NCBI GenBank assembly: GCA_013823945.1
Contig: PNMZ01000004.1
Coordinates: 124,001-188,000 of the forward strand
Reading direction: 5' to 3'
Source of the DNA: a bacterium
GTDB taxonomy: Bacteria; Armatimonadota; Fimbriimonadia; Fimbriimonadales; Fimbriimonadaceae
DNA length: 64,000 nucleotides
The notes beneath the pieces are model-generated. The model made no database searches and was not told the origin of the DNA. It was given only the letters and a program-made list of their open reading frames with translations. Each line of letters opens with the position of its first letter. Position 1 is the first letter of the stretch. A program made the translations under genes and the position numbers. Shown one piece after another: positions 44,945 to 53,615 of the stretch.

Positions 44945-46558
44945 ATGATGCAAGAAACGGAGTTCTTGAAAAAATGGGGGGGGGCGTTATTAGTTGGCAT
45001 TTTTGGAATTTTGTTTCTGGTTCGTGTCTTCTTTGGAGCAGGGTCTCAGTTTTTGAATGGTGATGAACTGGAGCTCATGAGGTCGGTTGGCGATCGATTC
45101 TTAGGAGTTCCTCAGACTTCATTAGCTTGGCCTGCTACGACTATCCAGTTGTTGCTTTTTCCGATCGTGTTTTTGCTGACGGCGGTAGAAATTGTCTCAG
45201 TGAAAAGTGCGGATGGTCTTTCAAACTTTTTGTCGAATTATATTTATGGCCCAGAGCAATATACGATTGCTCTCAGGGCTACTCTCATGATTGCTATATG
45301 TGCAGTTTCAGTTCAAATGTTTCGCCAATTGAAGGCAGATGAAGATCGGTCTAAATGGATAATTTCAATTGTAGCACTCTGTGCATCACCCATCTTTGTT
45401 CATCAATCTTATATGATTGCGGGGGACTCATTGGCGGCACTTTTGATGCTGGTTTGCCTTTGTAAGCTCGTATCTCCGAGGGTTGAGCGAACTGACATTA
45501 TTTGGGCGGCGATAGCATTCGGGGCAGCGATTGGATGTCGGGCTACTTTCGTACTCTATATTCCGTTGATTTTATTTCTGATAATTAAGTCGGTGGACGG
45601 GCGTCGAAATTCAATTCAATCGGCAGTGCTGTTTGGGGCTGTAGCTTTACTTTCGATCATCTTCTTTTTGCCCGCAATTTGGATGGATCCGATTCGACTT
45701 TTGAAATCAATTCTGGGTAATGCAGGTCGAGAAGGAGTTGATTTTAGTTTTTCGGAGAGAATGATGACTTCGCTTGTCCAGATTGGCCCTTGGACACTCC
45801 TTGCGATGGTGTGGGCGATTCTTAGGTCTTCGGCGGAACGAAGGATGTTTCCGATTGTTTTAGTAATTTACGGGAGTTTACTCTTGATGTTTATCAACAC
45901 TTTGGGTGTCGTTTATGACCGGTATTATTTGATGATCGTTCCGATGTTCGCGGCGGTATTCTTTGCGGTGGGCTTTTTGCCTCGGAAGGAAAACTCTCAT
46001 AAGTCTAGTCTGATTTTGAGTTCACTTGGTGTGGGAATTGTCTTACTTCATGTAGTTTGGATTGGTCGGCTTGACATGAGGACACTTGATCGGATTGGTC
46101 GATTGGATGAGGCTTTGATAGAACTGCCGAGTGGAACTGTAGTCTGGATGGATGTGTTGTTTGTTAATTCTGTGGATATGAGGATGTTTGATCGCGAATC
46201 GATTGATGAAGCAATTTTGAGTGTAAGTGGGGGGCTACAAGGTTCATTGTCGCAGGATAAAATTGGTGCTCCGAGTGGTCGAGAGACGCTCGGCTCACCT
46301 TTTGCATTTTTGGAAGATGAGTTGGCGATGATTGCTCGATTGAGAACGGTGCGCCGTGGTAGGGGTGACGGTCAGCTCAAACTGAAATTGTACGGATCCG
46401 GCATCTTTAGTGAGCGCTATGGAGTTGCATTGAATCCGCAAACTACTTCGAGTCAAGACGTGATAGTTAGTCCAACAAAGGATGTTTTTGGCGACGAGAA
46501 ACTGAGACGGTTTGAAAGTCTTTCTGAACCCATTTACGTCTCTGGATTGCCAGAGTAG
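44945..46558 (+). CDS. GT-C type membrane glycosyltransferase-like protein
   Basis: 537 residues with about ten membrane segments. A first-loop acidic motif (FLNGDELELMRSV) fits GT39/ArnT-like enzymes, which move sugars from polyprenyl-phosphate carriers outside the membrane. A C-terminal soluble part (about 400-537) has no recognised domain. The start may be either ATG of ATGATG at 44945. It diverges from the nucleotidyltransferase gene. Confidence 0.7.
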   Translation: MMQETEFLKKWGGALLVGIFGILFLVRVFFGAGSQFLNGDELELMRSVGDRFLGVPQTSLAWPATTIQLLLFPIVFLLTAVEIVSVKSADGLSNFLSNYIYGPEQYTIALRATLMIAICAVSVQMFRQLKADEDRSKWIISIVALCASPIFVHQSYMIAGDSLAALLMLVCLCKLVSPRVERTDIIWAAIAFGAAIGCRATFVLYIPLILFLIIKSVDGRRNSIQSAVLFGAVALLSIIFFLPAIWMDPIRLLKSILGNAGREGVDFSFSERMMTSLVQIGPWTLLAMVWAILRSSAERRMFPIVLVIYGSLLLMFINTLGVVYDRYYLMIVPMFAAVFFAVGFLPRKENSHKSSLILSSLGVGIVLLHVVWIGRLDMRTLDRIGRLDEALIELPSGTVVWMDVLFVNSVDMRMFDRESIDEAILSVSGGLQGSLSQDKIGAPSGRETLGSPFAFLEDELAMIARLRTVRRGRGDGQLKLKLYGSGIFSERYGVALNPQTTSSQDVIVSPTKDVFGDEKLRRFESLSEPIYVSGLPE

Positions 46559-46561
46559 GAC

Positions 46562-47836
46562 TTAGGAATTGGCCCACTTATCTGACTTGGGGTCAATCAG
46601 GAAGCTCAAACCGACAGCAAGACAGAAGGCGTTAGCCGGGAGGTCGGTGAGCTGTAGAATTGTTGTTCCTTCGGTGAACGATCTGATCACGAAGGACATT
46701 GCAAGAATGATAATAGTCTTTCCGAGGAGCTTTGTCTGCGGATTTCGGGATTTGAACAGCGTGTATCCCCGAATGGCGCACATAAAGAAGAATGCCAGAT
46801 AGATCATCAAGCCGACAATCCCAGTTTGGAGAAGCATAACGGCATAAAAGTTATCCAGAGTCCCTGAGCGGAATCCGAATCCAAAAATTTGAGATTCTCT
46901 CCACGCGTCGAGTGCGGCAGCAACATAGTTTTCCCGTCCGGCTAGCGGGTCTGCAGCTTCATTCCGTTTTTGGATGTTTTGTACAGCTGGGATATTGAGA
47001 ATCAAAGGAGTCGCTAGGCTGAGGACTATAGCAAGCAGCGTGCCCCAAAGAGCGACTTTGGGAGCATATTTTTTGGGTTCGTGTACGAGTTCCAACATGA
47101 AAATTAGAATTAAAACGATGATGGTTGAAAAAATAGCAGTTCGACCTTGAGCCATCAGCATCGTGTATACGCCGATGGAACCAAAGAAGAGCCTCGATGG
47201 CATCTTCAGTTTTGGATCAATCACGGTCATCATCACGCAAAGGGAACCGAGGAGTGAGATCAGGTTTGGGTGCAACCAGTTTTGTGGCGCACCCCTGATA
47301 GAGTTGAAAATCGTGAATCCAATCGAGGCAAAGTAAACACTGTTAAATGCACTTACGAATGCGCTGCTGTAGAGCAACGTCCGAACGATGATCATGGCTG
47401 GGGAAGTTCGGCTTTCGGTGAGACAGCGAGGGATAAAAATAAACATGATCGCCATTCGAGCGATGAGAATGAAAATGAACGATATAAGTAGGAATATCTG
47501 GAGTACATTAGCGGGGCTTGAGACGATAATCCCAGGAACGCCAATGAGGAAGAGTAGCAAAGCGGCGATGTGCGGTGCCCCGATTTTCGCTTTTGGTCTG
47601 ATTTTAGATTCGAGCCATAGGGCGTAGATGAGGGTTATTGCCCAAATTCCGACAAAGACGTTGTTCTCGTCGATACCGAGGTTCAGGGCCGCGATGAATG
47701 CGAGTGGCATCCCGAAAAAAACTATGACGAGAGCGATCGCCGTTAGAAGTCCAACGTTCTTGTACTGACCCAACTCGCCCCGGATGTAGGGAGCAAATCT
47801 AGGGGATGTATTGGGTTGGGCTTGGGGTTTACTCAT
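46562..47836 (-). CDS. O-antigen ligase/polymerase-like membrane protein
   Basis: 424 residues with about ten hydrophobic helices. The large loop and LMAQGRTAIFSTIIVLILIF, plus DAWRESQIFGFGFRSGTLDN followed by FYAVMLLQTGIVGL, follow the Wzy/WaaL-C pattern (GRTxxxxxxl...W...Fg.G...H/D-N.yl..l...Gi.gl). It would polymerise or ligate surface polysaccharide. Its ATG overlaps the TAA of the broken gene upstream (47829-48300). Converges on the GT-C gene. Confidence 0.78.
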   Translation of the reverse strand: MSKPQAQPNTSPRFAPYIRGELGQYKNVGLLTAIALVIVFFGMPLAFIAALNLGIDENNVFVGIWAITLIYALWLESKIRPKAKIGAPHIAALLLFLIGVPGIIVSSPANVLQIFLLISFIFILIARMAIMFIFIPRCLTESRTSPAMIIVRTLLYSSAFVSAFNSVYFASIGFTIFNSIRGAPQNWLHPNLISLLGSLCVMMTVIDPKLKMPSRLFFGSIGVYTMLMAQGRTAIFSTIIVLILIFMLELVHEPKKYAPKVALWGTLLAIVLSLATPLILNIPAVQNIQKRNEAADPLAGRENYVAAALDAWRESQIFGFGFRSGTLDNFYAVMLLQTGIVGLMIYLAFFFMCAIRGYTLFKSRNPQTKLLGKTIIILAMSFVIRSFTEGTTILQLTDLPANAFCLAVGLSFLIDPKSDKWANS

Positions 47837-48300
47837 GCGCTCGGAGGGCCAAAAGGATTAAGTTGAATCTTACCCCTTTATCGGAATGATCTAAGTTAAT
47901 CACAGGTTCGATATGGGGGTTTAGATTCGCAGAAGATTCCTTGAGAAAGGTCTGAACTAGTGGGCGTTTGGTTGCTTGGGAGTCAAAACGAAGCTCACTG
48001 TTAGCATGGTATCAAATTCAGAGTCCCAACTAGCAATGGCTTCGTTGACAAATATTTAGTCGGGACTGAGCTTGCCAGGAAGAGTCAACACGATGCATGA
48101 TGGTCGGAACCTTCGGTTCGAAAAGATCGGATACGCCGAAAACACCAAGATTCTCGGTAACTACTGCGACCCTCACCTAAGTGATAGAGGTGTTGGGTTG
48201 CACTGCAAAACATCTGATCGCCTATTTCAAGCAGTCGGCAGGCATCCGGTTTTGTTTGATACCCTGCAAAATTGACAGTCCCCGCGAACACCAATAATTT
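47829..48300 (-). pseudogene. Probable decayed coding sequence upstream of the O-antigen ligase gene
   Basis: On the - strand coding-like segments follow each other in different frames: KLLVFAGTVNFAGYQTKPDA...; then VTENLGVFGVSDLFEPKVPT; then FVNEAIASWDSEFDTMLTVS; then NSELRFDSQATKRPLVQTFL followed by KESSANLNPHIEPVINLDHS and ending LILLALRAHE with a TAA that overlaps the next ATG. That last overlap is what translational coupling of an intact gene would leave. I infer an inactivated gene, identity unknown, rather than empty spacer; chance open stretches are the alternative. Confidence 0.4.
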
Positions 48301-48345
48301 GGTATTCTTAAGGGGCTGAGCATTGGCTTGGCGAAGGAGAGAAAT

Positions 48346-49197
48346 ATGAAACCATTTATCATTGGATTAGCAACATTAGCAGCATCAGCAGCATTCGGCA
48401 TTGACTTTGGTCGCGTGATGCTTGTCGGTGACTCGCTCACTGGCGGATCAAATTCTCCGGCTCCAAACAGCTATCGAAGGGCTTTGAATGACATGCTCAT
48501 TGCTGGCAATCACCAGAAGGATTTTGTTGGACCGAACAACTGGGGGAATTTTGAAAACGGCCTGCCGGACAACCAGCATGCCGGATTTGGCGGATGGGGT
48601 GTTGACGAGATCAATACCGGATTAAATTGGCAGGGCACTAACTTAGGGAACGGGAAGCTGAGTGACTGGATGGCGTCATACAATCCGGATACAACCGTTT
48701 TCTTTGCCGGCGGAAACGATGCCAGCAACTGGATCACTCTTCACAACATTGGCCAGTGGTACAACAATCCGGGCAATCAACAACTAGCAAAAGATTGGTA
48801 CCGAGATCAGTTTCAGCAAGTGCTCGATACATCATTTAGCCAAAACCCCGACATGATGTTCCTTTTTGGTTCTTATCCGAAAAACGAGAAAGTCAATGCG
48901 GTGGAGCGGGCCTATAACACTCATCTCTATGGTTTGATGGCAGAAGTTATTCGTGACATGGTTGCGGAGCAGCAACTGCTTGGACGTGATGTCCGCTACG
49001 TGCCGATCTACGAAAACTCAAGCGAAGTACTTGGCCTCCACACGCACGATCAAGTTCACTTCAATATCCTAGGAGCTGAGCACACAGCAGGTCTGATCTA
49101 CGATTCAATGACCGAGGCTGTCCCAGAGCCGGGCACAATGCTCCTGCTAGCTATTGGTGCCGGAATGCTGGCGAAGCGCCGAACTCGCTCAAAGTGA
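48346..49197 (+). CDS. SGNH-hydrolase with PEP-CTERM tail
   Basis: 283 residues. Signal peptide MKPFIIGLATLAASAAFG; SGNH/GDSL hydrolase with block I LVGDSLTGG (Ser30), block III FFAGGNDAS (Asn124) and block V HDQVHFN (Asp235, His238); C-terminal VPEPGTMLLLAIGAGMLAKR followed by RTRSK sorting tail. It likely deacetylates or de-esterifies a surface glycan or lipid. The ATG at 48346 has AAGGAG six to seven bases upstream. It diverges from the polysaccharide genes, consistent with a glycan substrate. Confidence 0.85.
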   Translation: MKPFIIGLATLAASAAFGIDFGRVMLVGDSLTGGSNSPAPNSYRRALNDMLIAGNHQKDFVGPNNWGNFENGLPDNQHAGFGGWGVDEINTGLNWQGTNLGNGKLSDWMASYNPDTTVFFAGGNDASNWITLHNIGQWYNNPGNQQLAKDWYRDQFQQVLDTSFSQNPDMMFLFGSYPKNEKVNAVERAYNTHLYGLMAEVIRDMVAEQQLLGRDVRYVPIYENSSEVLGLHTHDQVHFNILGAEHTAGLIYDSMTEAVPEPGTMLLLAIGAGMLAKRRTRSK

Positions 49198-49335
49198 AGC
49201 GATCTTAGCGAGCAATAAGACAAATACAAAGGCGCCCAGAACGAAAGTCGTTAGCTTGATGATGTCCAGCGGATTTTCTTCGGGTGCCTTCCAATTTGGA
49301 TCCTCTTCGAGTTCGTCATCGAAAGGTTGCCACAT
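49189..49335 (-). CDS. Small acidic single-span membrane protein
   Basis: 48 residues: MWQPFDDELEEDPNWKAPEE then NPLDIIK, followed by a single transmembrane helix (LTTFVLGAFVFVLLLAKI). It overlaps the end of the SGNH gene by 9 bases, tail to tail. GGAG touches the ATG, leaving poor ribosome-site spacing. The asymmetry of acidic head and hydrophobic tail suggests a real protein. No family recognised. Confidence 0.5.
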   Translation of the reverse strand: MWQPFDDELEEDPNWKAPEENPLDIIKLTTFVLGAFVFVLLLAKIASL

Positions 49336-49391
49336 CTCCAGATTGTGTCACATTCTAGCGAATGCCATTCCAGGTAAGTAATCTGGATTTT

Positions 49392-49475
49392 TCAGTCCGT
49401 AAAAGTAAGCAACAGTAGGAATACAATCAATCCCCCAATGGACAAGATAAGAAAATTGCGGTCAGATTTTTCCAT
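49392..49475 (-). CDS. Tiny membrane peptide
   Basis: 27 residues: MEKSDRNF followed by a hydrophobic run (LILSIGGLIVFLLLLTF) and TD. GGAGGGAA sits just before the ATG, an excellent ribosome-binding site. It lies 56 bases upstream of the 48-residue membrane protein on the same strand, so the two could be co-transcribed subunits. Function unknown. Confidence 0.5.
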   Translation of the reverse strand: MEKSDRNFLILSIGGLIVFLLLLTFTD

Positions 49476-49768
49476 TTCCCTCCAACTACGCATTTGCAAA
49501 GATTACCTTGGTCTGATTTTTGGGGGAGAAAATCCAGTTTTTATACGGAGCAACCCCCCAGCTTTTATGTTGAATTTGTTGGATCCAAGTGCTGGTCAAC
49601 AAGCCTGGGGAGCAAAGGAGTGATTCCGCTTCGGATATTTTGAGTTCGGAATAGTTTTGAACCGAATTTTGGTGTCTGCCGTAAAGACTGAATTTTAGTT
49701 ACCAGTCTTTTGGTTCGTTTCTTTAGGGACGGGTTGGCTGACTCCAAATTGTAGTTGTGGGACGCAGA
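49476..49768. other. Gap without recognisable gene
   Basis: About 290 bases between the tiny membrane peptide and the fucosidase gene. It contains T-runs and CCCCC tracts but no ORF with coding character and no clear hairpin terminator. It probably holds the promoter of the small membrane protein pair. Confidence 0.4.
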
Positions 49769-51091
49769 TCAACTCAGCTTTGCGATTCGGACGACGGTGT
49801 TTGTGCCGTAGGGGTAGCCGGTGGTGTGGAGGGTTGAGCCGTCTGACGAGTGCTCGAGTTTGAGTTCCTGACCTGAGTCGAGCCACTTGGCCTGGGTGTA
49901 TTTTTGATTGACGCCCCGGAAAGTGCGCGGACCAGCACCTCTAGAGTTGGTGCCAGAAGCGCGGGGATCGGCGGTGGCGGTGATGTCAAAAACGAAAAGG
50001 TAGTCGGCATCTTCGGCGTGGACACCGAAGTCTTCTTCTTGACCGAGGATGGGATCGAGGTTTCTGAGGTAGATCGGGTTTTGGTTGCCGCCGTGGAGGT
50101 TGATCCACTTGCCGACTACATGGAAAAGGGCAGATTCGTATTCGGGAAGGGCACCGGTTTCGGTGGGGCCGAGGTTCATGAGGAAGTTTGCCCCAGCGGC
50201 TCGGGTTCGGCAGAGGTATTCGATGACGGTTGCGGGGGAGATCATATTGAAGTCGTTGCCAGCCGAGCCCCAATGGAAGTTACTCGTCATGCACATTTCG
50301 CCGGTGTAGACTTTTGATCCGGGAGCGATCACAGGCCGGGTGGCGTGACCACGCTCGAAAGTGACGGCGTCGATCTCGGGGTGGACGAGTTTGCCTTCTT
50401 CGCCGATACCCGTGTTGTTGATGATGAGGGTATCGGGTTGGTGCTTGCGGACGGTGCGGTAGAGATCATCAAGTTCCCAATCGGCGTCGGGTTTTGACCA
50501 ATTGCCGTCGAACCAAACGGAGCCGAGCGGGCCGTATTCGGAACAGATGATTTCGACGGATTCGCGGAGGAATTGCTGATACCCCTTCCAGTCGTTCTTG
50601 AATCGGGGGTCGGTCCAGTCGAGGGTTGTGTGGTACAGGCATGGGACAATACCTTCGGCCCGGCAAGCATCGGTGAATTCGCGGACGATGTCGCGCTGTG
50701 TTGGGGTTTTGGTGATATCGAGTTGGCTGAGGCCTTTCGTGTTGTACAGACTGAATCCGTCGTGGTGGCGGGATGTCAGGGTGATGTATTTTGCACCGCT
50801 GGATTTGGCGAGTTGAGCGAGCTTTTGGGCCGAGAAATCCGGAACGGTGAATTTATTGATGAGCTGGAAATAATCATCTTGGGGAATGTTGTGGAGGTGG
50901 AGAGCCCATTCTCCTTTTTGGATGAGGCTGTAGAGTCCAAAGTGGACGAAGATTCCGAAGGCGAGCTGCTCAAATTTAGCGATGCGCTCGGGGGTTTGGG
51001 CTAGAGTTGGGCTGGACATGAGGAGTTGGAAGGTTGGATGAGCAAGAACTGGTGACAAGAGGAGTTGCCGCCGGGTGATTTGGATCGGCAT
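49769..51091 (-). CDS. Alpha-L-fucosidase, GH29
   Basis: 440 residues. GH29 motifs: FEQLAFGIFVHFGLYSLIQK followed by GEWA, KYITLTSRHHDGFSLYNT and the nucleophile segment GSVWFDGNW (Asp195); C-terminal beta-sandwich from about 330. It hydrolyses alpha-L-fucosides. The N-terminus TRRQLLLSPVLAHPTFQLLM resembles a twin-arginine signal, which would export it folded. Single gene; functionally it fits the sugar-salvage genes to its left. Confidence 0.88.
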   Translation of the reverse strand: MPIQITRRQLLLSPVLAHPTFQLLMSSPTLAQTPERIAKFEQLAFGIFVHFGLYSLIQKGEWALHLHNIPQDDYFQLINKFTVPDFSAQKLAQLAKSSGAKYITLTSRHHDGFSLYNTKGLSQLDITKTPTQRDIVREFTDACRAEGIVPCLYHTTLDWTDPRFKNDWKGYQQFLRESVEIICSEYGPLGSVWFDGNWSKPDADWELDDLYRTVRKHQPDTLIINNTGIGEEGKLVHPEIDAVTFERGHATRPVIAPGSKVYTGEMCMTSNFHWGSAGNDFNMISPATVIEYLCRTRAAGANFLMNLGPTETGALPEYESALFHVVGKWINLHGGNQNPIYLRNLDPILGQEEDFGVHAEDADYLFVFDITATADPRASGTNSRGAGPRTFRGVNQKYTQAKWLDSGQELKLEHSSDGSTLHTTGYPYGTNTVVRIAKLS

Positions 51092-51213
51092 TCGGTCAGG
51101 TTAGCTGGTTTTGGTAGGGGGATGCAATTGTTGAGCGGAATTGATTTTGAAGCCCCACGGAAATTTGAACTTGGCGGGTTTGGGGTGAGTAGAATGGAGG
51201 AGAGCGCGAAGTT

Positions 51214-51804
51214 ATGCCGAAACGAGTTGAAACCCTAGTCCTGCACGACAGTTCCACGCCTGTTTTTGGAGATATTCAGAAAGGAGGGAGCGTTGTGGTG
51301 ACGAGTTCAAAGACGCTTTTGGATATTGGGATGAACCAGGCGCGGGCGCATGCGTTGTGGCCCTTGACTTTTGGTTTGGCATGTTGCGCGATTGAGATGA
51401 TGTCCACCGTTGCCTCGCGGTTCGATTTGGCACGGTTTGGGAGCGAAGCGTTCCGGGCTACTCCCCGTCAAGCGGATGTGATGATCATCGCGGGGCGATT
51501 GAGCAAGAAGATGGCTCCGGTTCTGCGGCAGATTTATGATCAGATGCCGGAACCGAAGTGGGTGATTTCGATGGGAGCATGTGCCAGTAGCGGCGGGGTT
51601 TACAATAATTATGCGATTGTTCAGGGGGCTGACCAAGTGGTGCCAGTGGATGTGTATGTTCCGGGTTGTCCGCCAAGTCCAGACGCTCTGATGTACGGAA
51701 TTATCAAGTTGCAGAATAAGATTAAGCAGCAGTCGATGGGGAATAACCGTCAGATGAAGATTCTGGAAGTTATTCCGAGCCGACAGGAGAAGGTGACGGT
51801 ATGA
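51214..51804 (+). CDS. nuoB: NADH-quinone oxidoreductase subunit B
   Basis: 196 residues. [4Fe-4S] cluster N2 ligands: tandem Cys in [14 protein letters not shown], then [15 protein letters not shown] and [19 protein letters not shown]. NuoB sits at the junction of the peripheral and membrane arms of complex I. Its stop overlaps the nuoI start (ATGA). Confidence 0.96.
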   Translation: MPKRVETLVLHDSSTPVFGDIQKGGSVVVTSSKTLLDIGMNQARAHALWPLTFGLACCAIEMMSTVASRFDLARFGSEAFRATPRQADVMIIAGRLSKKMAPVLRQIYDQMPEPKWVISMGACASSGGVYNNYAIVQGADQVVPVDVYVPGCPPSPDALMYGIIKLQNKIKQQSMGNNRQMKILEVIPSRQEKVTV

Positions 51805-52250
51805 GCTTTGAGGTGATGAAGGATGTCGCCAAGCCGATCATCGCAGGGTTTGGGATTACGGCGCGGCGATTGGGTCGAGAAAAGGTTACGGTTCAGTATC
51901 CGGAAGAGCGTCGGGAGCAGTTTGTTCGGACACGGTGGCGCCATGTTTTGACTCGGTATGACTCTGGTTTGGAGCGGTGCATTGGATGTTCGCTTTGTGC
52001 CGGGGCTTGCCCTGCGCGGTGCATCTATGTTGCGGCGGCTGAGAATACAGACCAAGATCGACGTTCGCCAGGTGAGCGATATGCGGAGCGGTATGAGATC
52101 AATATGTTGCGATGCATTTTCTGCGGGTATTGCCAAGATGCTTGCCCGACGGGGGCGATTGTTTTGCGCAAGGACTTTGAATTGGCAAATTATGAGCGGG
52201 ATGATTTTGTTTATACAAAAGAGATGTTGCTTGAGCCGATTCGGCGGTAG
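51801..52250 (+). CDS. nuoI: NADH-quinone oxidoreductase subunit I
   Basis: 149 residues with two 4Fe-4S ferredoxin motifs, [18 protein letters not shown] and [18 protein letters not shown], spaced as in Nuo[21 protein letters not shown] is the usual NuoI N-terminal segment. It carries electrons through clusters N6a/N6b to NuoB. nuoB and nuoI are paired here without the other subunits. Confidence 0.95.
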   Translation: MSFEVMKDVAKPIIAGFGITARRLGREKVTVQYPEERREQFVRTRWRHVLTRYDSGLERCIGCSLCAGACPARCIYVAAAENTDQDRRSPGERYAERYEINMLRCIFCGYCQDACPTGAIVLRKDFELANYERDDFVYTKEMLLEPIRR

Positions 52251-52254
52251 CTTG

Positions 52255-53163
52255 ATGAAACAACTTGCTTGTGGGTTTGCGCTGTTGTTGGTACTCGCGG
52301 GGTGTGGGGGGGAGACATCGGGCAGTCGGTCGGTTTCTGCAAGTGGGTTTTCACCATTGAATGCTCCTTTTCACTATGAAGGTTGGTTGCTGCAGACAGA
52401 CAATTCCAATGTGACGCGGTGGGTGAGCTTTGGGAAGTTTAATGCGGATGCCCAGGGAAATCTGGTCAAGTTGACGGGTGGTCCTTTTGAGATTGAGAGC
52501 TACGGGCCAAATCGCGGGTCAACGACCTACGCCAAAATATCGATTGAGAATTCTCAGGTGAATAGTTCGCCTTCTGCGAGTACGCTTCTGGCGGGGCCGG
52601 TGACTCTGGGTGAGAGTCCTTTGAGTGCGATGGATGTTCAAGCATTTGGAACGAATTTCGTTGGGGCGACGGGTACGTTTAGGTTAGAAACACCAACGGC
52701 TTCGCCCGTCAATACGAATGGTTTGAGTGGGGCATGGTTCCGAAATTCGGCTTTGGGGGCGAGTTTGAACTTGCCCACGTTGCCATCGGGTTGGAGGTAT
52801 CAGGCGTGGGCAACAATTGGAACGGTGACGGTTTCGATGGGGCGGTTTACTACGGTAACGGGTGCTGACTCCGCGAATCCGTATAAGGGGTCGGGGGTTG
52901 CGCCTTTGGTTCCGGGTGAAGACTTTTTGGCGGCGGCACCGGGGGGATTGACATTTCCAATGACAGGTTCGACGACGCCGACGAGTTTGATTGGTCAGCC
53001 GATTTTTGTGACAGTTGAGGCCGAACCTGACCCGGCCGCCACGCCTTCTCAATATGTGATTGTGCGTGGAGTTGCGGCTCCTGGGGCTACGGTGGGGAGT
53101 TCAGTTGTGATGTCGAATCAGGCTTCGGGGCAATTTCCAACTTTTAGTTTAACGGTCTTCTGA
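52255..53163 (+). CDS. Putative lipoprotein, hypothetical
   Basis: 302 residues from the ATG at 52255, five bases after nuoI. Lipoprotein signal MKQLACGFALLLVLAGCGGE with lipobox LAGC. The mature part is Ser/Thr/Gly-rich and strand-predicted (FHYEGWLLQTDNSNVTRWVS, LSGAWFRNSALGASLNLPTL), similar to anti-sigma-factor-associated or adhesion-like exported domains, but no family is recognised. The same frame is open far upstream inside nuoI; that extension is an artefact. Confidence 0.65.
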   Translation: MKQLACGFALLLVLAGCGGETSGSRSVSASGFSPLNAPFHYEGWLLQTDNSNVTRWVSFGKFNADAQGNLVKLTGGPFEIESYGPNRGSTTYAKISIENSQVNSSPSASTLLAGPVTLGESPLSAMDVQAFGTNFVGATGTFRLETPTASPVNTNGLSGAWFRNSALGASLNLPTLPSGWRYQAWATIGTVTVSMGRFTTVTGADSANPYKGSGVAPLVPGEDFLAAAPGGLTFPMTGSTTPTSLIGQPIFVTVEAEPDPAATPSQYVIVRGVAAPGATVGSSVVMSNQASGQFPTFSLTVF

Positions 53164-53171
53164 ATTTTGTT

Positions 53172-53609
53172 TCAATTGTCTTCTTCTTGACTTGGTTGGA
53201 TGATGACGGTTGGTTGTGGGGTGAACATGCTAGTGCATCCGCGGAGAAAGCCTCCGAGCACAACGATGATAATGATGATGTAATACCAGGCGAAGGGGCC
53301 TCGGCTTGTAACAGATCGGGCAACTCGTTTTGCTTCAAGTCCGATGGCGGCGGGTCGGAATGGGGTTGTTGATTTGGCACAGTCGGGACAACGTGGACCA
53401 GCTGGGCCGATGATGACACAATCGGTGCAAACGGGATTATTGCATCGGCCGCAAGCGAGATTTGTGGCCACTTTGGGGTGGCGGTAACAGAACTCTGAAT
53501 CTGTGGATGGGGCGGCTTGCTTAGCCTGATATTCCAGGAAATTGAGCCCGCATTTGGTACAGAAGCGCGCTTCTTGCTCGTTTTGCTTGCCGCATCGGGG
53601 ACAGTTCAT
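53172..53609 (-). CDS. Zinc-ribbon/B-box membrane protein
   Basis: 145 residues. An N-terminal zinc ribbon (CPRCGKQNEQEARFCTKCG) is followed by a B-box-like zinc finger (CYRHPKVATNLACGRCNNPV then CTDC, CPDC). A transmembrane helix (WYYIIIIIVVLGGFL) lies near the C-terminus. Such proteins often sit beside rhomboid-type genes, but none is present here. Six bases downstream of the secreted protein gene at 53616. Confidence 0.7.
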   Translation of the reverse strand: MNCPRCGKQNEQEARFCTKCGLNFLEYQAKQAAPSTDSEFCYRHPKVATNLACGRCNNPVCTDCVIIGPAGPRCPDCAKSTTPFRPAAIGLEAKRVARSVTSRGPFAWYYIIIIIVVLGGFLRGCTSMFTPQPTVIIQPSQEEDN

Positions 53610-53615
53610 GGTTTT

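Noticed and set aside
47837..48345. Riboswitch or structured RNA upstream of the SGNH hydrolase
   Set aside because: A few short hairpins occur, but none matches a riboswitch core I know, and coding-like segments on the other strand explain the region better.
51958..52254. Long N-terminal extension of the lipoprotein frame inside nuoI
   Set aside because: The ATG at 52255 starts a perfect lipoprotein signal; the upstream part only shadows nuoI.
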